A stretch of 64,000 nucleotides of DNA from DATFTE01 sp963802575 (GTDB taxonomy: Bacteria; Acidobacteriota; Terriglobia; Terriglobales; Acidobacteriaceae), in the NCBI GenBank assembly GCA_963802575.1, contig CAWDJF010000007.1, positions 1-64,000 on the forward strand, read 5' to 3'. The notes beneath the pieces are model-generated. The model had not been told where the DNA came from and did not search any database. It was given only the letters and a program-made list of their open reading frames with translations. The stretch's first letter is position 1. Each line of letters starts with the position of its first letter. Both the position numbers and the translations under genes were made by a program. This document shows, piece by piece, positions 15,902 through 25,621 of this stretch.

Positions 15902-17191
15902 TTAGTGGCGGATGAAAAATTGCCACTTATCGACGTCGGCGGGAATGGCTAAGTCGAAGAAGCCGACCATCATTTCGTTGTAGGTCTGGTCTCCCCATTG
16001 GACCGGATCGTTGGGGTTGGGATTGTGCGAGTTGTTGCGGGAATTGTCGTACCAGGCGACGGCGCGAAGATCGGTTCCGGCTTTGAGCAGGCGGGGTTCG
16101 GCGAGACGATAACTGAGTTGCCAGTAGAAATCGTAATTGACCTTCAGCAGGGGATCGATGGTTTTGTCGGGATTGACGATGTCGTATTCGAATTTCTTTC
16201 CGCGCAGATGCATGTGAGGGAAAAAGCTGAGCAGGATGGCATCGTTGGGAATGGTGCCGTGGACCTCGACGCGGTAGTCGTCGGTGTTAGGGGGAATGGG
16301 AATCGCGTTGTGGTCATTGGCGAGTTGCAGGGTGACGACGCGCTGCTGCGGCTTCGATTTCGCGAAGACAATGCCGACACTGGTTTGATCGCTGGCCGCT
16401 TTTCCGTTTGAGGTGTAGTGCATCTGGAAGACGAGATCGGAATGGGCCGGGACGAATTTCGCCATGCCGTCGGGCCAGTGATCGGGCGAACTGCCGGGCG
16501 CATAGACGAGTAGCATGTCGCTGGTTGTGGAGTGGGAGTCGTGGCGAAGGTGCTCGTCACCTAAGCTTGATGCTGTAAACGGCGTGCCAACTGGAGCACC
16601 ACGCAGCCAGGGAGAGCCCGGTGGACGAATGTAAAGGACCGCGTGATGGACGTGAGAGCGGCTGGTGGGGCGAATCTCGGACATCTGGATCCATTTGTCT
16701 TCTGTGAAATTGGTGGGAACAATTTCGTAAGTGTATTCGATATCTCCATGCGCGGGGATGGCGACCGGCTTGGGCATGGTGAGAACGAGATCGGGCGGAG
16801 CGATGTTCCAGCTTTCAGTCCAATGAGGCGCGGGCGGGGCGTCTTGCAAATTGCCTTCGGGGGCCTTGGCGTTGGCCCAAGCGGTGAGGGTGTCGATTTC
16901 CTGCTGAGTTAATGACGGATCGTTCGAAAAGTGTCCGCAGCAGGGATCGGCGAACCAAGGCGGCATCTTCTTCGAGTGGACAGCGTCGCGAATCTGATCG
17001 GCCCAATCTTTGGTTTCCTTGTAGGTAACAAACGGAAGCGGCGCGATCTCATGGGGACGATGGCAGGTCTGGCAGTGTTGCCGCACGATGGGAAGAACGT
17101 CTTTGTAGAACGTGGGCGGGCTCGGCCGCGGAACCTGATAGAAGAAAATGCCGAGAAATCCTAAGAGGAGTAGCGAGAGAAATCGAGGCAA
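15902..17191 (-). CDS. Cytochrome c / copper monooxygenase-like secreted protein
   Basis: 429 residues from a TTG start with GGAG 7 bases upstream. N-terminal signal or anchor (LSLLLLGFLGIFFYQV). A c-type haem domain (about 28-110) carries CQTCH and a likely Met ligand in KKMPPW. The rest resembles copper type II ascorbate-dependent monooxygenases: HVHHAVLY, MHYTSNG and PHMHLRGKKFEY supply the expected His and Met copper ligands. Combined cytochrome/Cu-monooxygenase proteins are frequent in Acidobacteriota and Planctomycetota, but their substrates are mostly unknown. Probably an exported redox enzyme. Confidence 0.8.
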   Translation of the reverse strand: MPRFLSLLLLGFLGIFFYQVPRPSPPTFYKDVLPIVRQHCQTCHRPHEIAPLPFVTYKETKDWADQIRDAVHSKKMPPWFADPCCGHFSNDPSLTQQEIDTLTAWANAKAPEGNLQDAPPAPHWTESWNIAPPDLVLTMPKPVAIPAHGDIEYTYEIVPTNFTEDKWIQMSEIRPTSRSHVHHAVLYIRPPGSPWLRGAPVGTPFTASSLGDEHLRHDSHSTTSDMLLVYAPGSSPDHWPDGMAKFVPAHSDLVFQMHYTSNGKAASDQTSVGIVFAKSKPQQRVVTLQLANDHNAIPIPPNTDDYRVEVHGTIPNDAILLSFFPHMHLRGKKFEYDIVNPDKTIDPLLKVNYDFYWQLSYRLAEPRLLKAGTDLRAVAWYDNSRNNSHNPNPNDPVQWGDQTYNEMMVGFFDLAIPADVDKWQFFIRH

Positions 17192-17384
17192 TCGGAGGCT
17201 CCGACGCTATTATCGCAAAACGGCGTGGCTCGGGTTGCGATTTGCGGCTGATGCGGTCATAATTCTGAGCCGAGTTTCCAGTGTCCCGCCGGATTTGTTC
17301 TGGCAGTTCGGAGTTCCTACCCAACAAGAACGTGACATCGCGCCGGATTCGCGTGGGCGAATCGGCATCCGGGAGAGGTGACTT

Positions 17385-18236
17385 ATGCGTTGGACGCCTG
17401 GTGGACAAAGTGACAACGTCGAAGATCAACGCAGCTCCAGTGCGGGCGGAGGCGGCGGGATGCGCCTGGGCCTGGGCGGCATCGTCGTCCTTTTCGTTCT
17501 GAGCGTGGTCTTCAAGAAGGATTTCTTTTCGCTGCTGAACACTACGCAGGGCGGGATGGCGACCACGACGACCAGCCAGCCGAACCCCGCGCAGGATGCG
17601 AAAGAGCAGCCGCTGGTGCAGTTCGTTTCGTTTGTGCTGGATGATGCGCAGAAAGAGTGGAAAGAAATTCTTCCTGCGCAGGCGGGAGTGCCGTATCGCG
17701 ACGCCAAGCTCGTTTTGTTCCGCGACGCGGTGAATTCAGGATGCGGCTTTGCGCAATCGGCGAGTGGACCGTTTTATTGCCCGACAGATCAGAAGGTGTA
17801 TATCGATCTCGGCTTCTACGACGAATTGAAGAATCGCTTTGGGGCTTCGGGTGATTTTGCGCAAGCCTATGTGCTGGCGCACGAGATTGGGCATCATGTG
17901 CAGAATCTGCTGGGGATCGATGGGAAGGTGCGGCAGGCACAGCGGGCGAATCCGGGAGCGGCGAATGATTTGTCGGTGAAGCTGGAGTTGCAGGCGGATT
18001 GTTTAGCGGGAGTTTGGGGACATTCGACGCAGCAGAGGAACATTCTCGAACAGGGCGATGTGGAGAAGGCGCTGAATGCAGCAGCCGCGATCGGGGATGA
18101 TCGCATTCAGCGCATGAGCGGAAGCCGGGTTTCGCCGGAGTCGTTTACTCATGGCAGTTCGCAGCAGCGGATGCAGTGGTTTCAGGCGGGGTTTAGTAGC
18201 GGGAATATGTCGGCTTGTAATACGTTTACGAATTGA
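17385..18236 (+). CDS. Neutral zinc metallopeptidase, YpfJ type
   Basis: 283 residues; AGAGGTGACTT precedes the ATG. Polar Gly-rich N-terminus (MRWTPGGQSDNVEDQRSSSA), one TM helix (about 27-46), then the catalytic domain: AYVLAHEIGHHVQNLLGI with HEXXH zinc site, and LELQADCLAGVWGH with the third ligand region. This is the complete neutral zinc metallopeptidase family signature. The catalytic domain is probably outside the inner membrane. It diverges from the cytochrome gene. Biological substrate unknown. Confidence 0.92.
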   Translation: MRWTPGGQSDNVEDQRSSSAGGGGGMRLGLGGIVVLFVLSVVFKKDFFSLLNTTQGGMATTTTSQPNPAQDAKEQPLVQFVSFVLDDAQKEWKEILPAQAGVPYRDAKLVLFRDAVNSGCGFAQSASGPFYCPTDQKVYIDLGFYDELKNRFGASGDFAQAYVLAHEIGHHVQNLLGIDGKVRQAQRANPGAANDLSVKLELQADCLAGVWGHSTQQRNILEQGDVEKALNAAAAIGDDRIQRMSGSRVSPESFTHGSSQQRMQWFQAGFSSGNMSACNTFTN

Positions 18237-18398
18237 TCGGAGGGTGGTGCAGAGCATCATGGCCGGCGGGACGCCGGCGCTACTTTGATCGATACGCTGT
18301 TGGTGGCACAGGCTCGGTAGGGGTCCTTCGACTGCGCCGGAAGTCGCTTCGCTCCTTCCGGCTTCGCTCAGGATGACAAATCTAGTTTATGACAGAGA
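18237..18398. other. Gap with dispersed repeats
   Basis: Holds the 24-base repeat 18261-18284 and a GGTCCTTCGACTGCGCC...CTCAGGATGAC element (18326-18377), a common Terriglobia-type intergenic unit. Confidence 0.75.
18261..18284. repeat. Second copy of the 14197-14220 repeat
   Basis: Identical 24-base word GGCCGGCGGGAC...CTACT shortly after the metallopeptidase stop. Confidence 0.85.
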
Positions 18399-19046
18399 TT
18401 AGTTTTTCGAGATTTGGCGGGCGCGGATGTGGCCCGGGAGTTCGCGGATCGCGTAGCCGGTGAGAGCGGAAATGATGGAGCCGGCGGCAGTCAGCATCAA
18501 GGTGCTCGCGTAGCGCGCGAACCATCCTGAACTCGCAGGCGGAGGATCCGGGGCACTGGCGGTGCTTCCCTGCCAACTTAGGGCGACATCGCTACGTCGT
18601 GCCACCACCGAAAGCGTGCGCTGGGTGTTGCGGGCGAAGTCGGCGGTGGTCGCATCTTCCTGAATATTGCCGTCGTCCGAGGTCACTCGCACTTTCAGTT
18701 TGTGACTGCCCGAAGGAATTTCCAGAGTCTCGGAGAGCGTTCCCTGCACCGCGTCGGGAAGGATTCCGAATTTTTTCTTAGGCGATCCGGTCAGCTTTCC
18801 AGAGTAGGCCACGTCGTCGTCAATCCAGACTTGCAGTTGTGCGCTGCGAAAGCCGTGCTGAACCTTCAGGCGAAGGGTTGCGTCTTTCGCGCTCATGACC
18901 GTGTGAAGGGCCATCAGAAGAGCCGCGAAACAGACGAAACCACCTACCACCCATCCAGTGAGCGGCACTTTGGCGGCCCGTACCCGCGTCTTCTCGTAGA
19001 TCTGCAATGCCTTCTTGCGAAGGCTAGCCATGCTCGCATGGTTCAT
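18399..19046 (-). CDS. Membrane protein of unknown function with two TM helices
   Basis: 215 residues (ATG at 19031 is an alternative start). A basic N-terminus, TM1 (VGGFVCFAALLMALHTVM, about 34-51), an extracytoplasmic beta-rich domain (LRLKVQHGFRSAQLQVWIDD, GSHKLKVRVTSDDG) that looks like an Ig-like or PEGA-like fold, a Pro/Ser/Ala linker, then TM2 (LMLTAAGSIISALTGYAIREL) near the C-terminus. No family assigned. Confidence 0.65.
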   Translation of the reverse strand: MNHASMASLRKKALQIYEKTRVRAAKVPLTGWVVGGFVCFAALLMALHTVMSAKDATLRLKVQHGFRSAQLQVWIDDDVAYSGKLTGSPKKKFGILPDAVQGTLSETLEIPSGSHKLKVRVTSDDGNIQEDATTADFARNTQRTLSVVARRSDVALSWQGSTASAPDPPPASSGWFARYASTLMLTAAGSIISALTGYAIRELPGHIRARQISKN

Positions 19047-19107
19047 GGAGCTTCTATTTTCTCGCTGACGGGAGTTGCGCTCTAGTTACCAAGGTGCAGC
19101 AGCGGAA

Positions 19108-19132
19108 AGAGACGCAGCTGAGCTGCGTCTCT
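19108..19132. repeat. Intergenic hairpin, family 3 (AGAGACGCAGC TGA GCTGCGTCTCT)
   Basis: Perfect 11-bp stem. Related copies lie at 51846-51866 and 51896-51918 with changed but still pairing arms. Confidence 0.85.
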
Positions 19133-19160
19133 ACAGCGAGGGGACGGCGGAACACTCTTT

Positions 19161-19730
19161 TTAGTACGTGCCGGTGCGGGGGAGCGGGCGATCGCTTTTG
19201 CCGAAGTCGGCGCTGGCTTCTCCGGTGGAAGAGACATCTTCCGCGCCAGTAGATTCGAGGGTCGCCTTGGCTTTCTTGACCCACTCGGAGTCGTCGCAAT
19301 GGACGGATAGAAGGCTGCCGCCGTCTTTGATTCGTCCTTCGTAACGCTTGGCTTCGTACTCGGGGATACCCATCCCCACTAGCGCTCCCGTCAGTCCTCC
19401 GACCACGCTGCCGGCGCCGATGCCGGCGAGGGCGGCGACGATGGGGCCTGCGGCAATAAATGGGCCGATGCCCGGAATTGCCAGAGCGCCGATGCCGGCG
19501 AGCCATCCCAGAGCTCCACCAACGACCGCGCCGGAAGCGACACCGGTTGCGGTGCCTTCGGGAGCCTTGGTCGCCTTCACGGTTGCGAGTTCTTTCGAGC
19601 CCAGATTCTCGGGCAGAAGAACGGAAACGTCTTCGTTCCGGAATCCCTGATCGTTAAGGGAAAGCAGCGCGTTGTCGAGATCGGAGCGATGCTTATAAAT
19701 GCCAAATACGGCGGTATTTTTCCCAGCCAT
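19161..19730 (-). CDS. Glycine-zipper stress-type protein (GSP17M/YflT-like)
   Basis: 189 residues. N-terminal alpha/beta unit (TAVFGIYKHRSDLDNALLSL, NDQGFRNEDVSVLLPEN) resembles general-stress-protein 17M or DUF1269-type domains. A central Gly/Ala-rich hydrophobic stretch (about 62-118, GWLAGIGALAIPGIGPFIAA) looks like a glycine zipper, followed by YEGRIKDGGSLLSVHCDDSE and a flexible tail. Likely membrane-associated; role unknown. Shine-Dalgarno AGGAGG is visible upstream. Confidence 0.7.
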   Translation of the reverse strand: MAGKNTAVFGIYKHRSDLDNALLSLNDQGFRNEDVSVLLPENLGSKELATVKATKAPEGTATGVASGAVVGGALGWLAGIGALAIPGIGPFIAAGPIVAALAGIGAGSVVGGLTGALVGMGIPEYEAKRYEGRIKDGGSLLSVHCDDSEWVKKAKATLESTGAEDVSSTGEASADFGKSDRPLPRTGTY

Positions 19731-19882
19731 GTTGTTCCTCCTATGTATTCACACACGATGCAAAGGTACGGCGGTTCGGGGAGAAACAGAATCAGGGGCA
19801 TCGGGTAGTTGCGGGGGAAAGAAGCTGCAGGGCCGGCTCGGCTTCGCCGTCGCTCGCGGACGAGGCGTCCGCGCCACACAAT

Positions 19883-22597
19883 CTAATTTTTCGCTGTGTC
19901 GGTGAGGAGGACAACGTCGCGGTTGACGCGGCCGCGAGAGACGGCGAGTTGTTTCCCGTCACGCGACCAGGCGAAGTCGAAGATGCGGTCGGCTTTGAAA
20001 TCGGTAATCTGCCGGGGCGCTCCTCCTGCGAGAGATTGCACCCAGAGATTGCCGACACCGTGATCGTCCGTCACGGCATAGGCGATGCCGTGGCCGTCGG
20101 GTGTGAAGCGAAGGTCGCCCTCTTTTCCGGGCGGCACGTCAAACTGATGAAGGGGAGCGCCTCCGGTGGATGGGATGACGGCGAACTTCAACTTGAAAGC
20201 GGCAGCAGCGCCTTCGCCGTACAAGTAGGCAACGAACTTGCCGTCGGGAGAAATGGCAGGGGTATAGCTGCTGATGTCGGTGAGTTGCTGCGCTCCGTGG
20301 CCGTCGATGTTGGCACGCCAGACGGTAAACTTGCCTCCATCGCTGGAGGAGTAGACGAACCATTTGCCGTCGGTCGAGCAGGAGGCGGACTGGTCGAGAG
20401 ATCCTTGCGTAAGTTGCATGAGGTTGCCGCCGTTTGCATCGATCCGCCAGATGTTGACGGAATTGCCGGCGTGCAGCGACATGAAGATGATGTGGGTGCC
20501 GTCGCCGCAGACGGAAAGACTCTGTCCCGGCCACTCGTCTTTGAAAACTACGGATTTGTCGTTGCCGTCGGACTTATAAGAATTCAGCTCGAAGCCGTCG
20601 CTGTGGGGCACGCTGACAATGCGGCCGTCGGGGGTCCAGTCGAGTTCGAAAGCCTCCGCTTCTCCGGTAGTGATTTGCGTTGCCTGCGCAGCAGGAGCAT
20701 CGGCGGGCATCACCCAGATGTTATTGGTGGATTCGCTGGCGACGGTTACGAGGGAGCGCGCATCATGGGTCGCGCTGAACGAATCGGAGTAATGATTCAG
20801 GTCGTTGGTCACGCGGCGAAGCTGCCCCGTGGGGTAAGGGACGTAGCCGATCTGGCGATCCCAACGCGTGCTCTGATTGGCGTAAGAGACGAGCACTCCG
20901 GAATCATCGGGAAGCCAGGCAGCATCCGTGACCAATCCGACTTGAGAGGCGGGTGCGATCTCAGAAACGGCGCCATTGGACGCGTCGATGGCCACCAACG
21001 ATCCTAAGCCTTCTTTCCCCAGCACCCGCATCGTCGCAATTTGTTTTCCGTCGGGGGACCACGATGGCGCTCCCTGAAATAGCGTGGGTTGGGTAACGGA
21101 GGCGAGTTTCTGTTCACTGGTGCCGTCGGCGTGGGCAATCAAAATCGTGCTTGAACCGTTGGTGGAGGCATCGCGGCGAAAAGCGAAGCGGCGACCGTCG
21201 GGCGAAAAGCTGATGTGCGAGTCGACGTCAGTGATGATGCGTTTAGGCGTCCCCCCGAGGACCGGGACCTGATAGAGCTGGCCGACCGAAGGATTGTCTT
21301 TCTCTATGCGGACGAAATAGATGTAGCTGCCATCAGGCGCAAAGGTGACTCCCGTGTAGTTCACATCGGCTGGGGGAAGGATCTGCGCATTGCTGCCCGT
21401 GGCGATGTGACGAATCCAGAGGCTTTGCTGGCCGTGGTCCTGCGCCACGTGAACGACGTATTTTCCGTCCGGAGAAATCGACGCCATAAACGCCTTGCCC
21501 GTATCAGTGAGCTTGGTGATGTTCATGCTCTGGAAAGGCGCGGGCTTGGCACGATGGAGGAAAGCGTAAACTCCATAGCCTGCGCCTGCGAGGAGCAGGA
21601 CGGCGATGAGTGAGAGCACGCCAAAGACTTTGCGCTCGCCTGCTGCTTGCACCTTGGTCGCGCGCGACGAGGCCGGTAGCGCGACGGATCCGGTAATCGG
21701 ATCGGCTTGCGAGGTGGCAATGGGCACGCGGGCGGATTCCGCGTCGCGCTTAAGCCGCTTGAGATCGCTGCGCAGTTCGGCGGAGCTCTGATAGCGGAGA
21801 TCGCGATCTTTCTCGAGCAATTTGGAGACGACGTGCTCGAGTTCCGCGGGAAGACTCGGATTCAACCGTACTGGAGGAACAGGCGCGCGATGAAGAATGC
21901 CGTCAAACATGGCGGCGGAAGTGGCTCCCTTAAAGGGCTGGACGCCTGAGGCCATTTCGTAAAGTACCGTGCCGAACGAAAAGAGATCGGAGCGCTGGTC
22001 GAGATCTTCTCCCAGCGCCTGCTCAGGAGACATATACGCGACGGTGCCAACTGCCATGCCGGGGCTGGTGAGGTGAGTCGACAGAGTAGCGGCGGTGGCG
22101 TCGTCGGTTTCGAGAGCTTTGTGTCCGGGAGCGAGCTTCGCCAGTCCGAAATCGAGGATCTTGGCTTGGCTGCGGGTGGTGACGAAAATGTTTCCCGGCT
22201 TGATGTCGCGGTGCAGGATGTGTTTCGCGTGAGCTGCGTCAAGCGCGTCACTGATCTGGATAGACAGGTCGAGAAGTTGACTCACTGCGAGAGGCTTGCC
22301 GCTGATCTTTTGATCGAGCGGCATGCCCTCGAGCAACTCCATGGCGATGAAGTGCTGGCCTTCGAATTCGTTGATCTCGTAAATCGTGCAAATGTTGGGA
22401 TGATTGAGGGCGGAGGCGGAACGAGCTTCGCGCTGCAGGCGGTCGAGCGCTTGCTGGTCGTTCTCCAGGTCCTTCGGGAGGAATTTGAGGGCGACGTGGC
22501 GACCGAGTTTGAGGTCTTCGGCCTCGTAGACGACACCCATGCCGCCGGACCCCAGCTTGCCGATAATTTTGTAGTGCGCGACTGTTTGCCCGATCAT
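19883..22597 (-). CDS. Ser/Thr protein kinase with C-terminal TolB/PD40 beta-propeller
   Basis: 904 residues. Hanks-type kinase domain (1-285): GKLGSGGMGVVYEAEDL glycine loop, VALKFL with the ATP Lys (K38), ILHRDIKPGNIF catalytic loop, ILDFGLAKL metal-binding site and MSPEQALGEDL. A TM helix follows (VFGVLSLIAVLLLAGAGYGV, about 325-345). The extracytoplasmic part is a propeller of PD40-type repeats: SPDGKYVVHVA, FSPDGRRFAF, WSPDGKQIATM, WTPDGRIVSV and similar. All catalytic residues are present. The propeller probably senses an external ligand or protein and controls the kinase; targets unknown. This architecture is abundant in Acidobacteriota. Confidence 0.95.
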   Translation of the reverse strand: MIGQTVAHYKIIGKLGSGGMGVVYEAEDLKLGRHVALKFLPKDLENDQQALDRLQREARSASALNHPNICTIYEINEFEGQHFIAMELLEGMPLDQKISGKPLAVSQLLDLSIQISDALDAAHAKHILHRDIKPGNIFVTTRSQAKILDFGLAKLAPGHKALETDDATAATLSTHLTSPGMAVGTVAYMSPEQALGEDLDQRSDLFSFGTVLYEMASGVQPFKGATSAAMFDGILHRAPVPPVRLNPSLPAELEHVVSKLLEKDRDLRYQSSAELRSDLKRLKRDAESARVPIATSQADPITGSVALPASSRATKVQAAGERKVFGVLSLIAVLLLAGAGYGVYAFLHRAKPAPFQSMNITKLTDTGKAFMASISPDGKYVVHVAQDHGQQSLWIRHIATGSNAQILPPADVNYTGVTFAPDGSYIYFVRIEKDNPSVGQLYQVPVLGGTPKRIITDVDSHISFSPDGRRFAFRRDASTNGSSTILIAHADGTSEQKLASVTQPTLFQGAPSWSPDGKQIATMRVLGKEGLGSLVAIDASNGAVSEIAPASQVGLVTDAAWLPDDSGVLVSYANQSTRWDRQIGYVPYPTGQLRRVTNDLNHYSDSFSATHDARSLVTVASESTNNIWVMPADAPAAQATQITTGEAEAFELDWTPDGRIVSVPHSDGFELNSYKSDGNDKSVVFKDEWPGQSLSVCGDGTHIIFMSLHAGNSVNIWRIDANGGNLMQLTQGSLDQSASCSTDGKWFVYSSSDGGKFTVWRANIDGHGAQQLTDISSYTPAISPDGKFVAYLYGEGAAAAFKLKFAVIPSTGGAPLHQFDVPPGKEGDLRFTPDGHGIAYAVTDDHGVGNLWVQSLAGGAPRQITDFKADRIFDFAWSRDGKQLAVSRGRVNRDVVLLTDTAKN

Positions 22598-22925
22598 GGA
22601 AGAGGCCGTTCGGAAATCGTATGGGGACAGGGGTTGGGTGTCAATGGAGGTCTGCGGTGCTGCGCGCCAGATCCTTCGCCCTTTCGGGCTCAGGATGACT
22701 GCATTATCGGAGGTAGTCTGTAGGGACGCGACCCCGTTTCCTCTCCTCTCATCGTGACGTCATCCCGGTCTCCTCTCACGCTGACGTCATCCCGAAGCGA
22801 AGCGAGGGATCTGGCGTGCGTCGCATAGGTTCTTGCCACAGCGCGCCAGATCCTTCGCCCTGTCGGGCTCAGGATGACGACATTGTTTCCAAGGGTCTCG
22901 AGGATGTAGGAAAGCCGCGGGTCAG
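22598..22925. other. Gene-free gap with inverted copies of the GATCC...GGATGAC repeat
   Basis: Three units are seen: GATCCTTCGCCCTTTCGGGC at 22669, GTCATCCCGAAGCGAAGCGA around 22787 in opposite orientation, and GATCCTTCGCCCTGTCGGGC at 22848, each ending or beginning in AGGATGAC/GTCATCC. No coding sequence. Confidence 0.8.
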
Positions 22926-23912
22926 TCAGTATCCCTTTTTCTTGTCGACGACCGAGAGCAATGGTTGGTGGGCCAAGTAGCGGCGGAGGTTTTCGGCGAT
23001 CAGGGCGTAGTTTCGGTCCCAGAGTTTTTCGGTCAGGCCGGCGGTATGCGGAGTGATGAGAAGATTTTCGAGATCCCAGAGAGGAGAGTCGGCGGCCAGA
23101 GGTTCCTTGTCGAAGACATCGAGAGCGGCGCCTCCGATGGATTGATGGCGCAGGCCGTGCGCAAGGGCGGCGTGGTCGATGAGCGATCCGCGACCTACGT
23201 TGATGAGATAGGCGTCGGGCTTCATCTGGGAGAGGCGGTTGCCATCAATCAAGTGCTGCGTGCCGGGCGTAACGGGGGCGGCGAGGACGACATAATCGGA
23301 CTGGCCGAGCAGGAGATGAAGGTCGTCCGGCGAGAAGACTGCTTCTACGTTCGGTGGCTTGGGTTTTTCAGGATGTTCGCGCGAAGCGATTACGCGCATG
23401 CCGAGAGCGGCGGCATGCTGGGCCGCGGTGCTTCCGATACTGCCGAGTCCAACCAGGCCAACTGTGGCTCCAGCAATTTCCCGGGGGCGCGGCTGTGTTT
23501 CCCAGAGGGCAGTCTGTCCCCAGACATGCCTTTGTTGAAAGCGGACGGCTTGGGGAATGCGCTTGGCCAACGCGAACATGAGTGCGATCACGTGCTCGGC
23601 TACGACTGGACCGTGGACGTCGCGAGCATTGGTAAGAACAATGTCGCTATCGACTAACTCTGGAAATATCAGTTGATGAACTGCGGCTGCGGTGGAGTGC
23701 ACCCAACGCAACTTTCTGGCTGATTTAACTTGTTCTGGTCGCAGCGACCAGGCAATGACGATTTCCGCGTCTTGAATCTCTTTGTCGAGGCCGGCGTAGT
23801 CTTTCAGGTGGACGACTTCGAGTCGGGGAAACTCCTTGCGAAGGCGTTCGGCAACCCAGTCTGGAGGGTTCCAGAGTTCGAAAGGGTGGCGGAGGACGAT
23901 AAGCAGTTTCAT
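22926..23912 (-). CDS. D-2-hydroxyacid dehydrogenase
   Basis: 328 residues. Rossmann motif GLVGLGSIGSTAAQ for NAD(P), then the family catalytic set: Arg in INVGRGSLID, Glu in DVFDKEPLA, and His in ITPHTAGL. The N-terminal flavodoxin-like part begins MKLLIVLRHPFELWNPP. It would reduce a 2-keto acid such as glyoxylate, hydroxypyruvate or phenylpyruvate; which one cannot be read from sequence. It lies 53 bases downstream of gpmI on the same strand and may be co-transcribed. Confidence 0.9.
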   Translation of the reverse strand: MKLLIVLRHPFELWNPPDWVAERLRKEFPRLEVVHLKDYAGLDKEIQDAEIVIAWSLRPEQVKSARKLRWVHSTAAAVHQLIFPELVDSDIVLTNARDVHGPVVAEHVIALMFALAKRIPQAVRFQQRHVWGQTALWETQPRPREIAGATVGLVGLGSIGSTAAQHAAALGMRVIASREHPEKPKPPNVEAVFSPDDLHLLLGQSDYVVLAAPVTPGTQHLIDGNRLSQMKPDAYLINVGRGSLIDHAALAHGLRHQSIGGAALDVFDKEPLAADSPLWDLENLLITPHTAGLTEKLWDRNYALIAENLRRYLAHQPLLSVVDKKKGY

Positions 23913-23965
23913 GACATCTTAAAACGCAAAGGTCGCAAAGAAATTCCGCAAAGTGCGCAAAGAAC

Positions 23966-25577
23966 TCAGCTCTTCAAAGGTACGCGCAGATCGTGTCCGG
24001 TCATTTCTTTGGGTTCGGGTAAACCGAGCATACCGAGAATTGTCGGCGAGATATCACGGAGCGAGCCATCGGGTCTAAGGGTGAATTGCTTTCCATTCTC
24101 CGAGACAACAATGAACGGCACCGGATTCGTGGTGTGCGCGGTGTGCGGTCCGCCAGTCGCCGGATCGATCATCATTTCGGCGTTGCCGTGATCGGCGGTG
24201 ATCAGCATGGCTCCGCCTTTGGCGCGGACGGCTTTCTCGATGCGGCCCAGGCAGGCGTCGACGGTCTCGACGGCCTTTACTGGTGGGCTCGATCTTTCCT
24301 GAGTGGCCGACCATGTCGGCGTTGGCGAAGTTCACGATCATGACATCGAACGTGCCATCTTCGGTGGCCTTGACGACGGCGTCGGCGATTCCGGCGGCGC
24401 TCATCTCGGGCTTCAGGTCGTAGGTGGCCACTTTCGGCGACTGGATCATGACTCGGTCTTCGCCGGGAAAGGGTTGCTCGACGCCTCCGTTAAAGAAGTA
24501 GGTGACGTGGGCGTACTTCTCGGTTTCGGCGACGCGCAGGTTGCGGAGATTGGTCTGTCCCATGACGTTGGCGAGGATGTTGGCCATGGATTCCGGAGGA
24601 ATGACGACCGGTAGCGAGAAATTCTTGTCGTACTGGGTCATGCAGACGTAGTGCAGGTTGTTGGGAACCTTGTCACGAGGGATGACTGCGTCGAGGTCGG
24701 CAGCGCCGGGAAGATCGGTTCCGCCTTTTGCATTCAAGTCGCTGTTACGGGCCAGAGCGCGCGTGATTTCGCGAACGCGGTCGGCGCGGAAGTTGTAGCA
24801 GATGCAGGAATCGTCGTTGCGAATGGTGGCCAGCGGCTCTCCGCGATTGTCGACGCAGACGAAGGGGACGATGAATTCGTCGGTGACATCTTTGTTGTAA
24901 GAGTCTTTGATTCCCTGCACCGGGTCGACGTATTTCGCGGCTTCTCCATTGCCGTAGACCATGACGTTGAAGGCTTTGGCGATGCGCTCCCAGCGGCGGT
25001 CGCGGTCCATCGCATAGTAACGGCCGCTGACCGTCGCGACTTTGCCAGTGTTGTACTCGCGCATCTTCTGCTGGAGTTGTTCCATGTATCCAGCGCCGTT
25101 AGTGGGAAGAGTGTCGCGTCCGTCCATGAAAGCGTGGACGAAGACGCGGTCGACGCCATTTTGCTTCGCCATGCGCAGGAGCGCGTACAGATGCGTCTGG
25201 TAAGAGTGGACGCCTCCGTCGGAAAGGAGGCCGAAAAGGTGCAGGCGGCGCCCTCCTGCGCGGGCGTTCTTCATGGCATCGAGCAGGACGGGGTTGGTGA
25301 AAAATTCGCCGTTCTGGATCATGAGTTCGATGCGGGTGCTGTCCATGTGAACGATGCGGCCGGCGCCGATGTTGAGGTGTCCGACTTCGCTGTTGCCCAT
25401 CTGCCCGTCGGGCAGGCCGACGAACTTGCCGCTAGTGTGAATCAGGGTGTTTGGGTATTCGCGCAGCAGGCGGTCGTAGGTGGGCTTGTGGGCGAGCGCG
25501 ATGGCGTTGGCCTTGGTCTCGGCGCGGTATCCCCAGCCGTCGAGGATGATTAGGATGAGCGGTTTGGGGGGCGTCAT
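23966..25577 (-). CDS. gpmI: 2,3-bisphosphoglycerate-independent phosphoglycerate mutase (one frameshift)
   Basis: Begins MTPPKPLILIILDGWGYR with the metal-binding Asp, then GLPDGQMGNSEVGHLNIGAG with the catalytic Ser, FMDGRDTLP, and NFRADRVREI. It interconverts 3- and 2-phosphoglycerate. Up to VGHSGKIEPT the frame is intact; an extra base near 24281 (plus-strand TTTAC-T-GGTGGG) then shifts it. The true C-terminus continues in the next frame with AMLITADHGNAEMMIDP and ends GHDLRVPLKS at 23966. Corrected length is close to 535 residues, normal for the family. No slippery site is seen, so an indel error or recent mutation is more likely than programmed shifting. Part of an eno-hicBA-gpmI gene string. 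Confidence 0.88.
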
Positions 25578-25621
25578 TTTCCGAAGAGCTCCTGCTCCAA
25601 TTGTGAACGGTCAACGTTTAA

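Noticed and set aside
19949..21007. 352-codon plus-strand frame under the Ser/Thr kinase
   Set aside because: Antisense shadow of the PD40 propeller; no start signal and no recognisable domain.
24270..24295. Programmed frameshift in gpmI
   Set aside because: No slippery heptamer, stem or internal Shine-Dalgarno at the shift point; an indel fits better.
24651..25553. Plus-strand 300-codon frame within gpmI
   Set aside because: Antisense to gpmI, no family match.
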